Positions 33,444 to 42,593 are shown, counted from the stretch's first letter. The stretch: 64,000 nt of DNA from Acidobacteriota bacterium (GCA_020637335.1 JACJWC010000010.1:62001-126000), one strand, 5' to 3'. The notes: generated by a model not told the origin, from the letters alone. Numbers and translations: made by a program.

Positions 33444-34034
33444 GTGATTCTGAGCTTGGTTTCCTTTGTACTCCTTCAAGCCAAAGTTGCCCCCAACAAA
33501 TATCCTGGATTGCCCAAATATCCGCTTAAGGGCGAAGTCCGTGTGGTGAATGAAGGTATTCTTCCGGGCTCTAAGGCCAAAGATCGATCCATTCGGGAAG
33601 CCAAATATACACGGGCGGAATACATGCCTCCGGCAGCACGACTGCTGATCCGGGCCAATTGCTTAACTACCGTCGCCCAGCAGGATGCCATCCAACAAGC
33701 TGAAAAAATAACCACGGATAACAGCCCTGTCCTGCATATCGACTGGGGTAAGATAAATGACAAGGAAGACGTGAGTTTCTACATTGTCGTCTTTACCAAT
33801 AAGCGTATTACTAAATACAACCTCACACTATCGGGCGAAAGGTACCAACCGACCAACCGAACCGAGCGGGAATATCCCGAATGGCAAGTCGTAAAACTGG
33901 AGGTTGGCCAGTTGGGCAGTTGTTTTCGCGAAAAAGACATGACCCTGATGGATCTCAAGTATGCTGTGGCAAACCAACTCAACTTAATCAACGGCAATGT
34001 CTTACGCAACCGTTTCAACGATTTAAACGACTAG
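33444..34034 (+). CDS. Small secreted protein of unknown function
   Basis: A 196-residue protein with a short signal peptide (MILSLVSFVLLQA) when started at the GTG preceded by AAGGAG. The upstream part of the open frame crosses the pilin terminator and is not coding. The mature protein is mixed polar, with a possible beta-rich centre (SPVLHIDWGKINDKEDVSFYIVVF) and a Lys/Asn-rich end. I recognise no family. Its stop interlocks with the convergent oxidoreductase gene in CTAG. Confidence 0.6.
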   Translation: MILSLVSFVLLQAKVAPNKYPGLPKYPLKGEVRVVNEGILPGSKAKDRSIREAKYTRAEYMPPAARLLIRANCLTTVAQQDAIQQAEKITTDNSPVLHIDWGKINDKEDVSFYIVVFTNKRITKYNLTLSGERYQPTNRTEREYPEWQVVKLEVGQLGSCFREKDMTLMDLKYAVANQLNLINGNVLRNRFNDLND

Positions 34035-34906
34035 GTTGGCGAAGCCAAAGATTCGAGAACACGATAAAGGGCCTGCGTGCCCTTTTTCCCGAGGCCAATG
34101 TTTTGGGCTGCTCGGTAAAATTGGTGAACGAGCGCCAAACCCGGAAGACAAATGCCCAAGCGACTCGCTTCGTTTAGGGCAATTTCCATGTCCTTGACAA
34201 AATGTTCGATGTAGAAGCCCGGTTCAAAATCCTGCTTGAGGATACGGGGCGCCAGGTTTTCCAGAGTCCAGCAACCAGCAGCACCGGGCCGAATGGAAGA
34301 CAACATGGTTTCCAGATCCAGGCCGGCACGAACACCGTACAACAAGGCTTCGCACACACCGATCATGGTTCCCGCAATGACAATTTGGTTGGTCATCTTC
34401 GTGTGTTGGCCTGCGCCCGCATGGCCCTGATATACCACTTTTTGGCCCACAGCTTCCAACAGCGATTGGATAATGGGGAACTGAGTTTTTGAGCCGCCAA
34501 CCATAATGGAGAGGGTGGCTTGGCGTGCACCTACATCTCCACCGGAGACAGGTGCATCAAAAAAAAAGCCCCCGCACGTCGTCAGTTGGCTGGCAATATC
34601 TTTGGCGAGTTGAGGCCGGGTGGTTGTGAAATCGATACAACACAGCCCACTATGGGCGCCTGCAAGAATGCCCTCGGGCCCAAAATAAACCGCATGCACA
34701 TCGGGCGGAAAACCCAACATGGTGCAGACCACATCGCATTGCTGGGCCAAGGCCTGCGGGGTCTCGAACCAGGCAACCCCTTGTGACAACAGTGGATCTG
34801 CTTTTGAGCGCGTTCGCGTATGGATTCCCACAAGGCCAAAGACGCGATGGAGATGACCTGCCATCGGAGCACCCATCACGCCCAGCCCAATAAAGCCAAT
34901 TTTCAT
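34031..34906 (-). CDS. 3-hydroxyisobutyrate dehydrogenase family NAD(P)-dependent oxidoreductase
   Basis: A 291-residue beta-hydroxyacid dehydrogenase. The N-terminal MKIGFIGLGVMGAPMAGHL is the dinucleotide-binding motif, FDAPVSGGDVGARQATLSIMVGG the substrate-loop signature, and GAGQHTKMTNQ carries the catalytic lysine. Members act on 3-hydroxyisobutyrate, tartronate semialdehyde or related acids; this one cannot be assigned further. GGTGGAG precedes the ATG. It sits 9 bases downstream of a winged-helix gene, so the two are probably one operon. Confidence 0.92.
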   Translation of the reverse strand: MKIGFIGLGVMGAPMAGHLHRVFGLVGIHTRTRSKADPLLSQGVAWFETPQALAQQCDVVCTMLGFPPDVHAVYFGPEGILAGAHSGLCCIDFTTTRPQLAKDIASQLTTCGGFFFDAPVSGGDVGARQATLSIMVGGSKTQFPIIQSLLEAVGQKVVYQGHAGAGQHTKMTNQIVIAGTMIGVCEALLYGVRAGLDLETMLSSIRPGAAGCWTLENLAPRILKQDFEPGFYIEHFVKDMEIALNEASRLGICLPGLALVHQFYRAAQNIGLGKKGTQALYRVLESLASPT

Positions 34907-34915
34907 CGCTCCACC

Positions 34916-35395
34916 TTATAACGGGGACTTGGCCAAAGTGTAGGTGGTGTCCCGTCGGTCGCCGTGCCGTTCAACGACTCCAGCGTTGACCAGTTCCTTA
35001 ATCCGCAGATTCCAGGTGGATGCGGCAATTTGGGTTTCGCGGATAATTTGACTCTTTTTGAGGGGTTTACGCGCCTGAGCCAATAATTTGATGATGCGCC
35101 GACGCGATTCCTCCGCGGCAATTCTCAGGGTCGGCTTGGCTTTTGTCTCCAAAAAATGGATGGCCAAGCTGTGCTCGCCACGCACACGCCGAATCGAAAT
35201 ATTCAAATTCTCTTTTTTGGCGACGTATAAAAATGACTTTCGAACGGCAGAGGCCCGTTCCCCCTCTTCTAAGTCCCAATAAATATTGTTGTCTTTGGCT
35301 GCCTTAAATGCGGTATGCAAGACATGACTGATGCGCTGATACTCGTGTTCGGACATGATCCGTTTATGGATAGGTTCAGTCCTCAGCTTTCCCAC
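34916..35395 (-). CDS. Winged-helix transcriptional regulator (putative)
   Basis: A 159-residue protein with a C-terminal winged-helix domain: RRRIIKLLAQARKPLKKSQI, a recognition-helix-like segment AASTWNLRIKELVNAGVVER, and a wing GDRRDTTYTLA. The N-terminal half is basic and charged without a recognised fold; it might bind ligand or partner. GTG at 35395 is preferred because AAGGGGG lies five bases upstream; an ATG at 35356 is the alternative. It is transcribed from a near-consensus promoter and precedes an oxidoreductase gene that it may regulate. Confidence 0.7.
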   Translation of the reverse strand: MGKLRTEPIHKRIMSEHEYQRISHVLHTAFKAAKDNNIYWDLEEGERASAVRKSFLYVAKKENLNISIRRVRGEHSLAIHFLETKAKPTLRIAAEESRRRIIKLLAQARKPLKKSQIIRETQIAASTWNLRIKELVNAGVVERHGDRRDTTYTLAKSPL

Positions 35396-35421
35396 CTTTT
35401 CCCCCTTACAAGCCACTCCTT

Positions 35422-35456
35422 AGTATAAGAATAGATTTTCAGAAAAGCGCTGTCAA
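35422..35456 (-). promoter_or_regulatory. Near-consensus sigma70-type promoter
   Basis: On the minus strand: TTGACA (35456-35451), 17-base spacer, TATTCT (35433-35428); a second possible -10, TATACT, follows directly at 35427-35422. It drives the winged-helix gene and probably the oxidoreductase after it. Confidence 0.75.
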
Positions 35457-35803
35457 CACACTCCAAACACAAACCAAGTGTATTCATTTTTTTAGTGAGT
35501 TTATTCGCAATTTCCACATGACAAATCACACTAAACCTAGATAAGGACAAACACGATTCTGATTTAACTCTATTCTTTTCAACAACATAAAACATAAAGG
35601 ATGACATTTTGCGCAATTGAAACTCACATGTAAAGGATTTGCCAATTCAATCCATCATAAACATACTAAAGAATGAGTTTAAGGCAAGTATATTATGACA
35701 AAAGGCCATGACTTTGACTATAAAATTTGTCTAATTGTATAAAAAAAAGTATATTATCCAATATATAGTAGTGTTGTGGATGCGAAAGTTTAGTTTGAGC
35801 GTA
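35457..35803. other. AT-rich intergenic region
   Basis: About 350 bases, clearly more AT-rich than its surroundings, between the winged-helix promoter and the 3' end of the CULT-domain gene. A 77-codon minus-strand frame overlaps its left side but has no ribosome binding site and runs through the promoter. Several TATATT-like runs occur near 35690-35770. I see no gene, RNA or clear hairpin. Confidence 0.6.
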
Positions 35804-36190
35804 TTAGTAACTTAAGATTTGGATGCGCGAACGGATCAACGCCCAGAATGCATCGTCCGACCGACTGAAGAACCAACCCAAGTGTTGGTTACAACCCGGA
35901 CACATCAGGACCTGCCAGCAATAACCGGGAAACCAGGTAAATTCAGAGGAGGGCGGGCCCAAGGGCAGGGCAAATAGTTGAGCATACAGCTCGATTTCAA
36001 ACAGGAGCCCGAACGGATTGGCCAAAACGAACTGGCACTGACCCTGCCTGCGAATTCGACGGGGCTGGTCCGTGAGGATGAACTGACAGCTTCGACACAC
36101 CAGCCGATTTGGGGTCAGGACGGAGGTTGCCTGACCTTTTTGTTCAGGTGGCGGATCTAGCGGCATTTCGTTTGGTGATCTTAAATCCAT
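35804..36190 (-). CDS. CULT-domain (cereblon-like) protein
   Basis: A 128-residue protein that is essentially one CULT domain, the ligand-binding fold of eukaryotic cereblon. Four zinc-type cysteines form two CxxC pairs (Cys32/35 and Cys97/100). The aromatic cage residues are Trp86 (TWFPGY), Trp92 (CWQ) and Trp106 (HLGW): spacing +6 and +14, the same as human CRBN Trp380/386/400, with Phe108 matching CRBN Phe402 and Asn58-Pro59 in ANPFG matching Asn351-Pro352. Single-domain bacterial CULT proteins of similar size are known. The ATG at 36190 is chosen because the longer frame runs into the divergent kinase gene. Natural ligand and role are unknown. Confidence 0.88.
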   Translation of the reverse strand: MDLRSPNEMPLDPPPEQKGQATSVLTPNRLVCRSCQFILTDQPRRIRRQGQCQFVLANPFGLLFEIELYAQLFALPLGPPSSEFTWFPGYCWQVLMCPGCNQHLGWFFSRSDDAFWALIRSRIQILSY

Positions 36191-36211
36191 TCTTGGGACC
36201 AAACTTTCCAC

Positions 36212-36241
36212 TAGAATAGGAGTGGATCGCAGAAACAGGAA
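36212..36241 (-). promoter_or_regulatory. Possible divergent promoter pair between CULT and kinase genes
   Basis: The 75-bp gap has CTAGAATAGG, which reads TAGAAT (plus, 36212-36217) and TATTCT (minus, 36218-36213). On the minus strand TTCCTG lies 17 bases upstream of TATTCT. Overlapping -10 boxes would make the two genes compete for polymerase. No good -35 is visible on the plus strand. Confidence 0.35.
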
Positions 36242-36265
36242 CGCGCTCACGCCCAGGAGGCTAGC

Positions 36266-38347
36266 ATGACGACACATCCCACCTTTGGTCGCTACCGGGT
36301 TGACCAGGTCGTGGGCAAAGGGGCCATGGGCACGGTGTACAAAGGTTACGACCCTAAAATTGACCGGGTTGTGGCTGTGAAAACGGTTTCGTTTCAGTAT
36401 GTGGAAGAGTCGGAACGCAAAGCGGCCTTGGAGCGATTTCATCTGGAAGCCCGATTGGCGGGTAAGTTGGCGCATCCCAATATCGTCACCATTTTTGATG
36501 TTGGTGAAGATTTTATCGCGATGGAGTTCTTGGAAGGCGAGAGTTTATCGCAATTCCTCAAATCTCATGGAGCAGTCCCTGCCGAAGAAGTCCTGCGCAT
36601 TTGTGAGGGCATCGCCGCAGCTTTGGACCACGCCCACCAACATGGCATTATTCATCGCGATGTCAAACCAGCCAATATCCTTTTAGTTGGCCCCCAACGT
36701 CATGTCAAATTAACGGATTTCGGAATTGCAAAAAGTGCCGGGTTAGGCATGACGGCCACAGGACACGTATTGGGCACACCCAACTACATGTCTCCCGAAC
36801 AGGTCATGGGTGAAACTATTGATAACAGAAGTGATTTATTTTCGCTCGCGGTCGTTTGCTTCGAGTTGTTAACAGGGAAATTACCTTTTGGTGGCGGAAC
36901 CTTGACAACGGTCGCCTATAAAATTGTTCACGCTGCCCCACCGCCAGCAAGAGAGCTCAACCCGTCCATCTCAATTCCCATCGAGCAATTCCTGCTAAAA
37001 GCCTTGGCCAAACAACCGGATCAACGTTTTGCAAACGGAAAAGCCTTTATGGAGGCCTTCCGATTTGCCCATGCAGCTGGCGGTCAAAGCCCGATTATCC
37101 CCACCAATCAAACCACTCAAATGTTGCCCCCACCACCGCCGATTCTGGCCCCAAGCCCAAATCGTAAAAGGTCAAAAACGGGCTTGTGGGTAAGCTTACT
37201 TTTGCTTGTGTTACTGCTCATCTCATTTGGCGGATTTTATTTGCTTCAGCGGAACAATTCAGTGGCTACCAACAATGAGCCAGAGACCTTTTCGGAATCC
37301 AACCTGCCAGCCACAGAGACAAATACGAACTTGGCGCCCCAGGATCCAGAACCTGAAGTGCCAGAGCGCTCTGACGACCAACTCAATCCGGAACCCATCC
37401 CACCTGAGACCCAAGCGACACAACCCGAAACAACCGCTGAGGAATCGAATCTGCCCAAAACAACGCCCGCTCCTACCGTAAGCACGGCCAAACCAAAACC
37501 GGCGCCGGCCAAACTCCAAAAGCCGACCGCTGCGCCAGAACCGCTGGTTGCGGCGCCCGCCCCCCTTGTATTTCCGGTCACAGCCCGTTCGGAATGGGGT
37601 GAGGATTGGGGCGATTTGGTCGATGGTGTCGCTATGAGTGACAGGCTTGCCTTTGCGGATCGAAGCGGGGAAGGCGTGCGTTTGGTAGATCCTTCTTCAG
37701 GTCGCATGCTCCTGGAGTTTGATGTAGTCGATGAGCCCGAACAAATGGCTGCGGACAGCAAAAGCATTTACCTCGCCATCCCAAGCAAAGGTATTGCGCG
37801 TTATAAACTGGATGGCAAGTTGGATGAAAGTTTTGGTAAAAAAGGATTACTGAAGGGGGATTGGAAAAAATTATCGGGTCTGTGTCGAACCGATCAAGGT
37901 GAATTCTGGGTCTCCGACAAGGGCAAGGGTCAGATCCTCAAAATTAATAGTGAGGGTAAAACCCAAATCACGATCAAAGGTTTAAAGGAGCCGGGCCACC
38001 TCATCCTAACACCAGAAGATATGCTATTGGTTTGCGATGTTGGGGCGCATCAATTGGTGGGGTTCAATGCCAAGGGCGAGCGCGTTTTGACCCTCGGTGG
38101 GCCGGGCAAGACACCAGGCCTTTTCTCCAAGCCCCAGGGCCTGGCGCTGCATGCGGGGATATTGGCGGTTGCCGATACGGGAAACAATCGAATCCAGCTT
38201 TTTGATTGGCCCGGAACGCGATTCGGATCGGAAATCAAAACCTATAAGGACGCCAAACTAGACGAACCTGTTTCTGTATCATTTTGGGGCAACACTTTAT
38301 TGGTCACGACCTTAGGCCGGCAATCGATCCTCGTTTTTACGCCCTGA
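36266..38347 (+). CDS. Membrane Ser/Thr protein kinase with extracytoplasmic NHL-type propeller
   Basis: A 693-residue PknB-type receptor kinase. The kinase domain (about 8-265) is complete: GKGAMGTVYKG, Lys39 in AVKTV, HRDVKPANILL with Asp132, DFGIAKSAG and GTPNYMSPEQ. A juxtamembrane linker follows, then one transmembrane helix (about 306-328), a Pro/Glu/Thr-rich stalk (about 335-430), and a C-terminal beta-propeller with NHL-like repeats (LSGLCRTDQGEFWVSDKGKG, PQGLALHAGILAVADTGNNR). The propeller would sense envelope or ligand signals. AGGAGG precedes the ATG. It is divergent from the CULT gene. Confidence 0.92.
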   Translation: MTTHPTFGRYRVDQVVGKGAMGTVYKGYDPKIDRVVAVKTVSFQYVEESERKAALERFHLEARLAGKLAHPNIVTIFDVGEDFIAMEFLEGESLSQFLKSHGAVPAEEVLRICEGIAAALDHAHQHGIIHRDVKPANILLVGPQRHVKLTDFGIAKSAGLGMTATGHVLGTPNYMSPEQVMGETIDNRSDLFSLAVVCFELLTGKLPFGGGTLTTVAYKIVHAAPPPARELNPSISIPIEQFLLKALAKQPDQRFANGKAFMEAFRFAHAAGGQSPIIPTNQTTQMLPPPPPILAPSPNRKRSKTGLWVSLLLLVLLLISFGGFYLLQRNNSVATNNEPETFSESNLPATETNTNLAPQDPEPEVPERSDDQLNPEPIPPETQATQPETTAEESNLPKTTPAPTVSTAKPKPAPAKLQKPTAAPEPLVAAPAPLVFPVTARSEWGEDWGDLVDGVAMSDRLAFADRSGEGVRLVDPSSGRMLLEFDVVDEPEQMAADSKSIYLAIPSKGIARYKLDGKLDESFGKKGLLKGDWKKLSGLCRTDQGEFWVSDKGKGQILKINSEGKTQITIKGLKEPGHLILTPEDMLLVCDVGAHQLVGFNAKGERVLTLGGPGKTPGLFSKPQGLALHAGILAVADTGNNRIQLFDWPGTRFGSEIKTYKDAKLDEPVSVSFWGNTLLVTTLGRQSILVFTP

Positions 38348-38360
38348 GAACAGTCAACTT

Positions 38361-38389
38361 TTGACTTGGTTCTGCGAGCTGGGTATCCT
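38361..38389 (+). promoter_or_regulatory. Sigma70-type promoter
   Basis: TTGACT (38361-38366), 17-base spacer, TATCCT (38384-38389). The predicted start is about 15 bases ahead of the ATG at 38412, leaving room for its AGGAGG. The -35 region also forms a small inverted repeat, AGTCAA-CTT-TTGACT. Confidence 0.65.
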
Positions 38390-38411
38390 GGTGGAAACTC
38401 AGGAGGTTCTT

Positions 38412-38852
38412 ATGTTGCGAACACTTATCTTGATGGCCCTGTGCGGTTCGTTGGTCTTTGCTGGTGAGACCAAAAAAAACGTGCCATTTAAGCTCGACCA
38501 ATGGGTTGAACTTAAATCTACAGACGGCCCAGTCACCTTGCACCGCATCCGAATCGTTGAGCAAAGTGGGGGTTTAACCAAATCCAAACTCATGCGGCCG
38601 GGTAATGCAGAACATCTTCAAACCATTCAAATTCAAATCGAGTACTCCAATTCGGCCAGTCGCGATTGGGACGCCCACCTGGATATTGCCTGGGTTGATG
38701 CAGATGGCGTGGTCATTGACGGTTACAACGACAAAGAAAATCTGGATTCCGAAGAGAGTTATGAAAAGGTGACCGTTACTCTGTCCACCCTGAAATATGG
38801 GTTAAAACGCGCTAAAACATTAAAGGTTAAAATTTCGTACGAGCCTGATTGA
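38412..38852 (+). CDS. Secreted protein of unknown function
   Basis: A 146-residue protein with signal peptide MLRTLILMALCGSLVFAG and a beta-rich mature part (LHRIRIVEQ, TIQIQIEYSN, HLDIAWVDADGVVIDGY, KVTVTLSTLKYG, TLKVKISYEPD) that looks like a single immunoglobulin-type sandwich. AGGAGG lies five bases ahead of the ATG. I recognise no family. It lies 36 bases upstream of the BNR-repeat protein and may be in the same transcript. Confidence 0.65.
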   Translation: MLRTLILMALCGSLVFAGETKKNVPFKLDQWVELKSTDGPVTLHRIRIVEQSGGLTKSKLMRPGNAEHLQTIQIQIEYSNSASRDWDAHLDIAWVDADGVVIDGYNDKENLDSEESYEKVTVTLSTLKYGLKRAKTLKVKISYEPD

Positions 38853-38887
38853 TCGACACCCCTTCGCCCAACTAAAGGAGAACTTGG

Positions 38888-41800
38888 ATGCTTTGGATAT
38901 GCTTTGTCTTGTTGGCCAATGCGGATGATTTAACCGCAGATGTTCTATCCGGATTAAAATTTCGAGCGCTCGGCCCGGCGCTTACTTCAGGCCGAATCAG
39001 TGATTTTGCCGTAGACCCGCGCGACCACAATCATTATTATGTCGCTGTCGCCTCGGGCGGGGTTTGGGAGACCAAAAACGGAGGTGCGCAGTTCAACCCC
39101 ATCTTCGATGGTCAGACCAGCTACTCCATCGGATGTCTGGCCCTGGACCCCAGTAACCCCAACACTTTGTGGGTGGGAACCGGCGAAAATAACAGCCAAC
39201 GCAGCGTGGGTTATGGCGATGGGCTCTATCGCTCCCGCGATGGCGGCCAATCCTGGGAACATATGGGTTTAAAGGATTCCGAACATATCGGACGAATTGC
39301 TATTGATCCCACCAACAGCGACCGCGTTTGGGTTGCAGCTCAAGGCCCCCTTTGGGCTTCAGGCGGAGATCGCGGCTTGTACCGCACGGTCGATGGGGGG
39401 AAAACCTGGAAAAAGGTTTTGGACATTTCAGCAAACACCGGCGTTAACGAAGTGTGGTTGGATCCCATGGACCCCAACACACTTTATGCCTCAAGTTACC
39501 AGCGGCGCCGACACGTCTTCACCTTAATCAATGGTGGACCGGAATCTGCCATCTACAAATCAACGGATGGTGGCGACAACTTCCGTAAAATCAATAAAGG
39601 CCTTCCCGAAGTGGATCTCGGCCGCATCGGTTTAACCATCCCGCCCAATCAAAGCGATGTGCTTTATGCCATTGTGGAGGCAGCCAAGGATAAAGGTGGC
39701 TTTTTTAAATCCACTGATCGTGGCGAACATTGGGAAAAAATGAGTGATTACGTGGCCGGCAGCCCCCAGTACTACAACGAATTAATTGCGGATCCAATGG
39801 ACATCAACCGCGTTTACGCCATGGATACCTACATGCAGGTAACCACCGATGGCGGAAAAACCTTTTCTGCTGTGGGCGAGAAATTTAAGCATGTCGACAA
39901 TCACGCGTTGTGGATTGAACCCGAAAACCCGAACCATCTATTGGCTGGCTGTGATGGCGGGATTTACGAAAGTTTTGATCGCGGTACCACATGGCTTTTT
40001 AAGGCCAATCTCCCGGTGACCCAATTTTACCGCTTAGCCGTCGACAATACAGAACCCTTCTACAATGTGTATGGTGGGACCCAAGATAATTTCACCTTGG
40101 GCGGACCGGCTCAAACCATGAACCAGCATGGCATTTTGAACCAGGACTGGTTTGTTGTCGTCGGCGGCGATGGCTTTCAACCGCAGGTGGATCCGACCAA
40201 CCCCGATTTGGTTTACGGAGAATCCCAATATGGCGGCTTGGTCCGGCATGACCGTCGAACCGGCGAAAATGTGGATATTCAACCCCAACCCCCCGCAGAA
40301 GGACCGGCCTTGCGCTGGAACTGGGATTCGCCGTTGGCGATTTCGCACCATCATCCCGAGCGACTCTACTTTGCCGCCAACATTTTATTCCGCAGTGAAG
40401 ACCGCGGCCAGACGTGGCATGCACTGGGTGGGGATTTGACCCGTCAGGTGGACCGCAATCGCCTACCGGTAATGGATCAAATCTGGCCCATTGACGCGGT
40501 TGCTAAAAATGCGAGTACTTCGTTTTTTGGCAACATCGTCTCCTTCAGTGAAAGCTGGAAAGACGAACAACTGCTCGCCGCCGGAACAGATGATGGATTA
40601 ATTCAAATTAGCGAAAATGGCGGCGCGACTTGGACACGCTTGGACAAGTTCCCTGCCATCCCGGATATGACCTATGTCCAAGCGCTTGCTTTTTCAAAAC
40701 ACGAACGAAACACCCTTTATGCCGCATTCAACAACCACAAACGCGGTGACTTCAAACCCTACCTGCTCGTATCCCGCGACTTGGGCAAAACCTGGAAAAG
40801 TTTAACCACTGGTCTTGATGCTCGAGGCTCCATTTACGCTTTGGCATTAGATTCAGAACAAGCCAACCTGATGTTTTGTGGTACGGAGTTCGGCTTGTCT
40901 GTCAGCTTGGACGGTGGCCAAAAATGGCTGCCCTGGAAAGCGGGATTACCGCCCGTCGCAATTCGCGACATTGCCCTGCAAGAGAACCACGGCGACTTGG
41001 TTTTGGCCTCTTTTGGCCGAGGCTTCTTTGTACTGGATGACTACCGCGTGTTACGCAATTTAAGTACGGAAAATTCGGCGTTGTTACAAGCCGGTCCCGC
41101 CCTACAATACGTGCCGCGACTACCGCTCGGCTTGAGAGATAAAGCCTTCCAGGGCGAATCCTTTTTTGCCGCGCCCAACCCACCTTACGGTGCACCCATT
41201 ACCTACTTCATCAAAGAGAGCTACAAAACAACCAAACAATCGCGTGAGGAAGCTGAGAAAAAAGCACGCACCGACAAAAAAGACCCAGGCTACCCCAGTT
41301 GGGAACAACTGCGCCAGGAATCCTTAGAGGAAGAGGCACAGGTCATCCTGGAAATCCGGGACGAGGCCGGAGCCCCTATTCGCCGGTTAATTGGACCGGC
41401 AAGCAAAGGGTTGAACCGGATTTATTGGGATTTGCGTTATCCTTCGCCGTTCCCCATCAGCCTCAAACCCTGGAAAGATGAAAATCCGTTTAGCGAGCCG
41501 CCTTTGGGTCCGCAGGTATTGCCGGGCACCTATCAAGTTCAAATGTTTCTGCGCAACCAGGACCAATGGCAGGAAATGGGTTCACCCGTTCGTTTTGAGG
41601 TTAAGGCGGCCGTCACCAACTCAATTGCACCGGAAGATCCGAAAGAGCTCCTGGCCTTTCAAAAAGAAACGGCCCTGCTCTTTCAAACGGTTACAACGGC
41701 TGGTGAACGCATGGACCAAATGGCCGAACGCTTAAAATTCATCAAAAAAGCGGCTCAGGACATGCCACAAATTCAACGCGAGACCTACGACCAGATCCGC

Positions 41801-42097
41801 CAATTGGAAAAGGATTTAGAGCCTCTTCAGCGCACCATGCAAGGCAATCGCTTGGTTGCCCGCCGTCAGGAACCCACCTTGCCGGGTCTCCAATCCCGGC
41901 TTTACACGGTCATTTACGGTCACTGGAATGCAACGGCTGCCGTTACCCAAACCCATCGGGACCAAGTCCGCCTGGCTCGGGAAGGGTTAGCCCAATGGTT
42001 ACCCCAATATCAGGCGTGGGAAAAGCGGGTTCTGGCGCTCGAATCCACTTTGGACCAACTGGCCGTGCCCTATACGCCGGGCCGAAAAATCCAGTAA
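38888..42097 (+). CDS. Exported VPS10/sortilin-like BNR-repeat protein
   Basis: A 1069-residue exported protein with a short hydrophobic signal peptide. Residues 20-740 form beta-propellers with many Asp-box (BNR) repeats of the SxDxGxTW type, such as SRDGGQSWEH, TVDGGKTWKK, STDGGDNFRK, SEDRGQTWHA and SENGGATWTR. The C-terminal third is predicted helical with a beta-type domain (EAQVILEIRDEAGAPIRRL) and coiled-coil-like stretches near 950-1000. Such proteins are often labelled glycosyl hydrolase, but no catalytic residues are evident; they are abundant in Acidobacteriota. AAGGAG precedes the ATG. Confidence 0.85.
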   Translation: MLWICFVLLANADDLTADVLSGLKFRALGPALTSGRISDFAVDPRDHNHYYVAVASGGVWETKNGGAQFNPIFDGQTSYSIGCLALDPSNPNTLWVGTGENNSQRSVGYGDGLYRSRDGGQSWEHMGLKDSEHIGRIAIDPTNSDRVWVAAQGPLWASGGDRGLYRTVDGGKTWKKVLDISANTGVNEVWLDPMDPNTLYASSYQRRRHVFTLINGGPESAIYKSTDGGDNFRKINKGLPEVDLGRIGLTIPPNQSDVLYAIVEAAKDKGGFFKSTDRGEHWEKMSDYVAGSPQYYNELIADPMDINRVYAMDTYMQVTTDGGKTFSAVGEKFKHVDNHALWIEPENPNHLLAGCDGGIYESFDRGTTWLFKANLPVTQFYRLAVDNTEPFYNVYGGTQDNFTLGGPAQTMNQHGILNQDWFVVVGGDGFQPQVDPTNPDLVYGESQYGGLVRHDRRTGENVDIQPQPPAEGPALRWNWDSPLAISHHHPERLYFAANILFRSEDRGQTWHALGGDLTRQVDRNRLPVMDQIWPIDAVAKNASTSFFGNIVSFSESWKDEQLLAAGTDDGLIQISENGGATWTRLDKFPAIPDMTYVQALAFSKHERNTLYAAFNNHKRGDFKPYLLVSRDLGKTWKSLTTGLDARGSIYALALDSEQANLMFCGTEFGLSVSLDGGQKWLPWKAGLPPVAIRDIALQENHGDLVLASFGRGFFVLDDYRVLRNLSTENSALLQAGPALQYVPRLPLGLRDKAFQGESFFAAPNPPYGAPITYFIKESYKTTKQSREEAEKKARTDKKDPGYPSWEQLRQESLEEEAQVILEIRDEAGAPIRRLIGPASKGLNRIYWDLRYPSPFPISLKPWKDENPFSEPPLGPQVLPGTYQVQMFLRNQDQWQEMGSPVRFEVKAAVTNSIAPEDPKELLAFQKETALLFQTVTTAGERMDQMAERLKFIKKAAQDMPQIQRETYDQIRQLEKDLEPLQRTMQGNRLVARRQEPTLPGLQSRLYTVIYGHWNATAAVTQTHRDQVRLAREGLAQWLPQYQAWEKRVLALESTLDQLAVPYTPGRKIQ

Positions 42098-42118
42098 TGC
42101 GTAACCACAAGTTCCACC

Positions 42119-42565
42119 ATGACTTTAACGGCACAAGATCCCTGCTTTGAAGCGCGGGTCCGCGCCAGTTTTGAACGCCAGGCCGTCATGCACGGCCTGG
42201 GTATTCAATTGACAGCCATTCAGGCCGGTCAAGTTGAGTTAATAATGCCCTATAACCCGCAATGGACCCAACAGCACGGTTATATCCATGCGGGTATCAT
42301 GGCCACTGCATTGGACAGCGCCTGTGGTTATGCGGCATTTTCGCTCATGCCCGCCGATGCGGAGGTCTTGAGTATCGAATTTAAGATTAACCTGATGGCA
42401 CCTGCCCGAGGTGATACCTTTCGCTTCCTGGGCCGGGTCATTAAGGCGGGACGCACCATTTCCGTCTGTGAAGGCCAAGCCTGGTCGCTAAGTCCTCAGG
42501 AAAAGTTAGTCTGTACCATGACTGCCACCATGATGACCCTGCGCGAACAGCCAACTTCGGGTTGA
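42119..42565 (+). CDS. PaaI-type hotdog thioesterase
   Basis: A 148-residue acyl-CoA thioesterase-like hotdog protein. The signature HGYIHAGIMATALDSACGYAA has the catalytic-helix Asp and the HGG-like loop, with beta strands VLSIEFKINLMAPARGD and FRFLGRVIKAGRTISVCEGQ following. Substrates of this family range from phenylacetyl-CoA to medium-chain acyl-CoAs. No clear ribosome binding site precedes the ATG, 21 bases after the BNR gene stop. Confidence 0.87.
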   Translation: MTLTAQDPCFEARVRASFERQAVMHGLGIQLTAIQAGQVELIMPYNPQWTQQHGYIHAGIMATALDSACGYAAFSLMPADAEVLSIEFKINLMAPARGDTFRFLGRVIKAGRTISVCEGQAWSLSPQEKLVCTMTATMMTLREQPTSG

Positions 42566-42593
42566 GGCTACGGATACGATCCTACAGGAGACA

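Noticed and set aside
35383..35616. A 77-codon minus-strand frame
   Set aside because: It overlaps the winged-helix gene's promoter and start, is very AT-rich and has no ribosome binding site.
36191..36475. Longer minus-strand frame extending the CULT protein by 95 residues
   Set aside because: It runs antisense into the kinase domain of the divergent gene; the CULT domain is complete from 36190.
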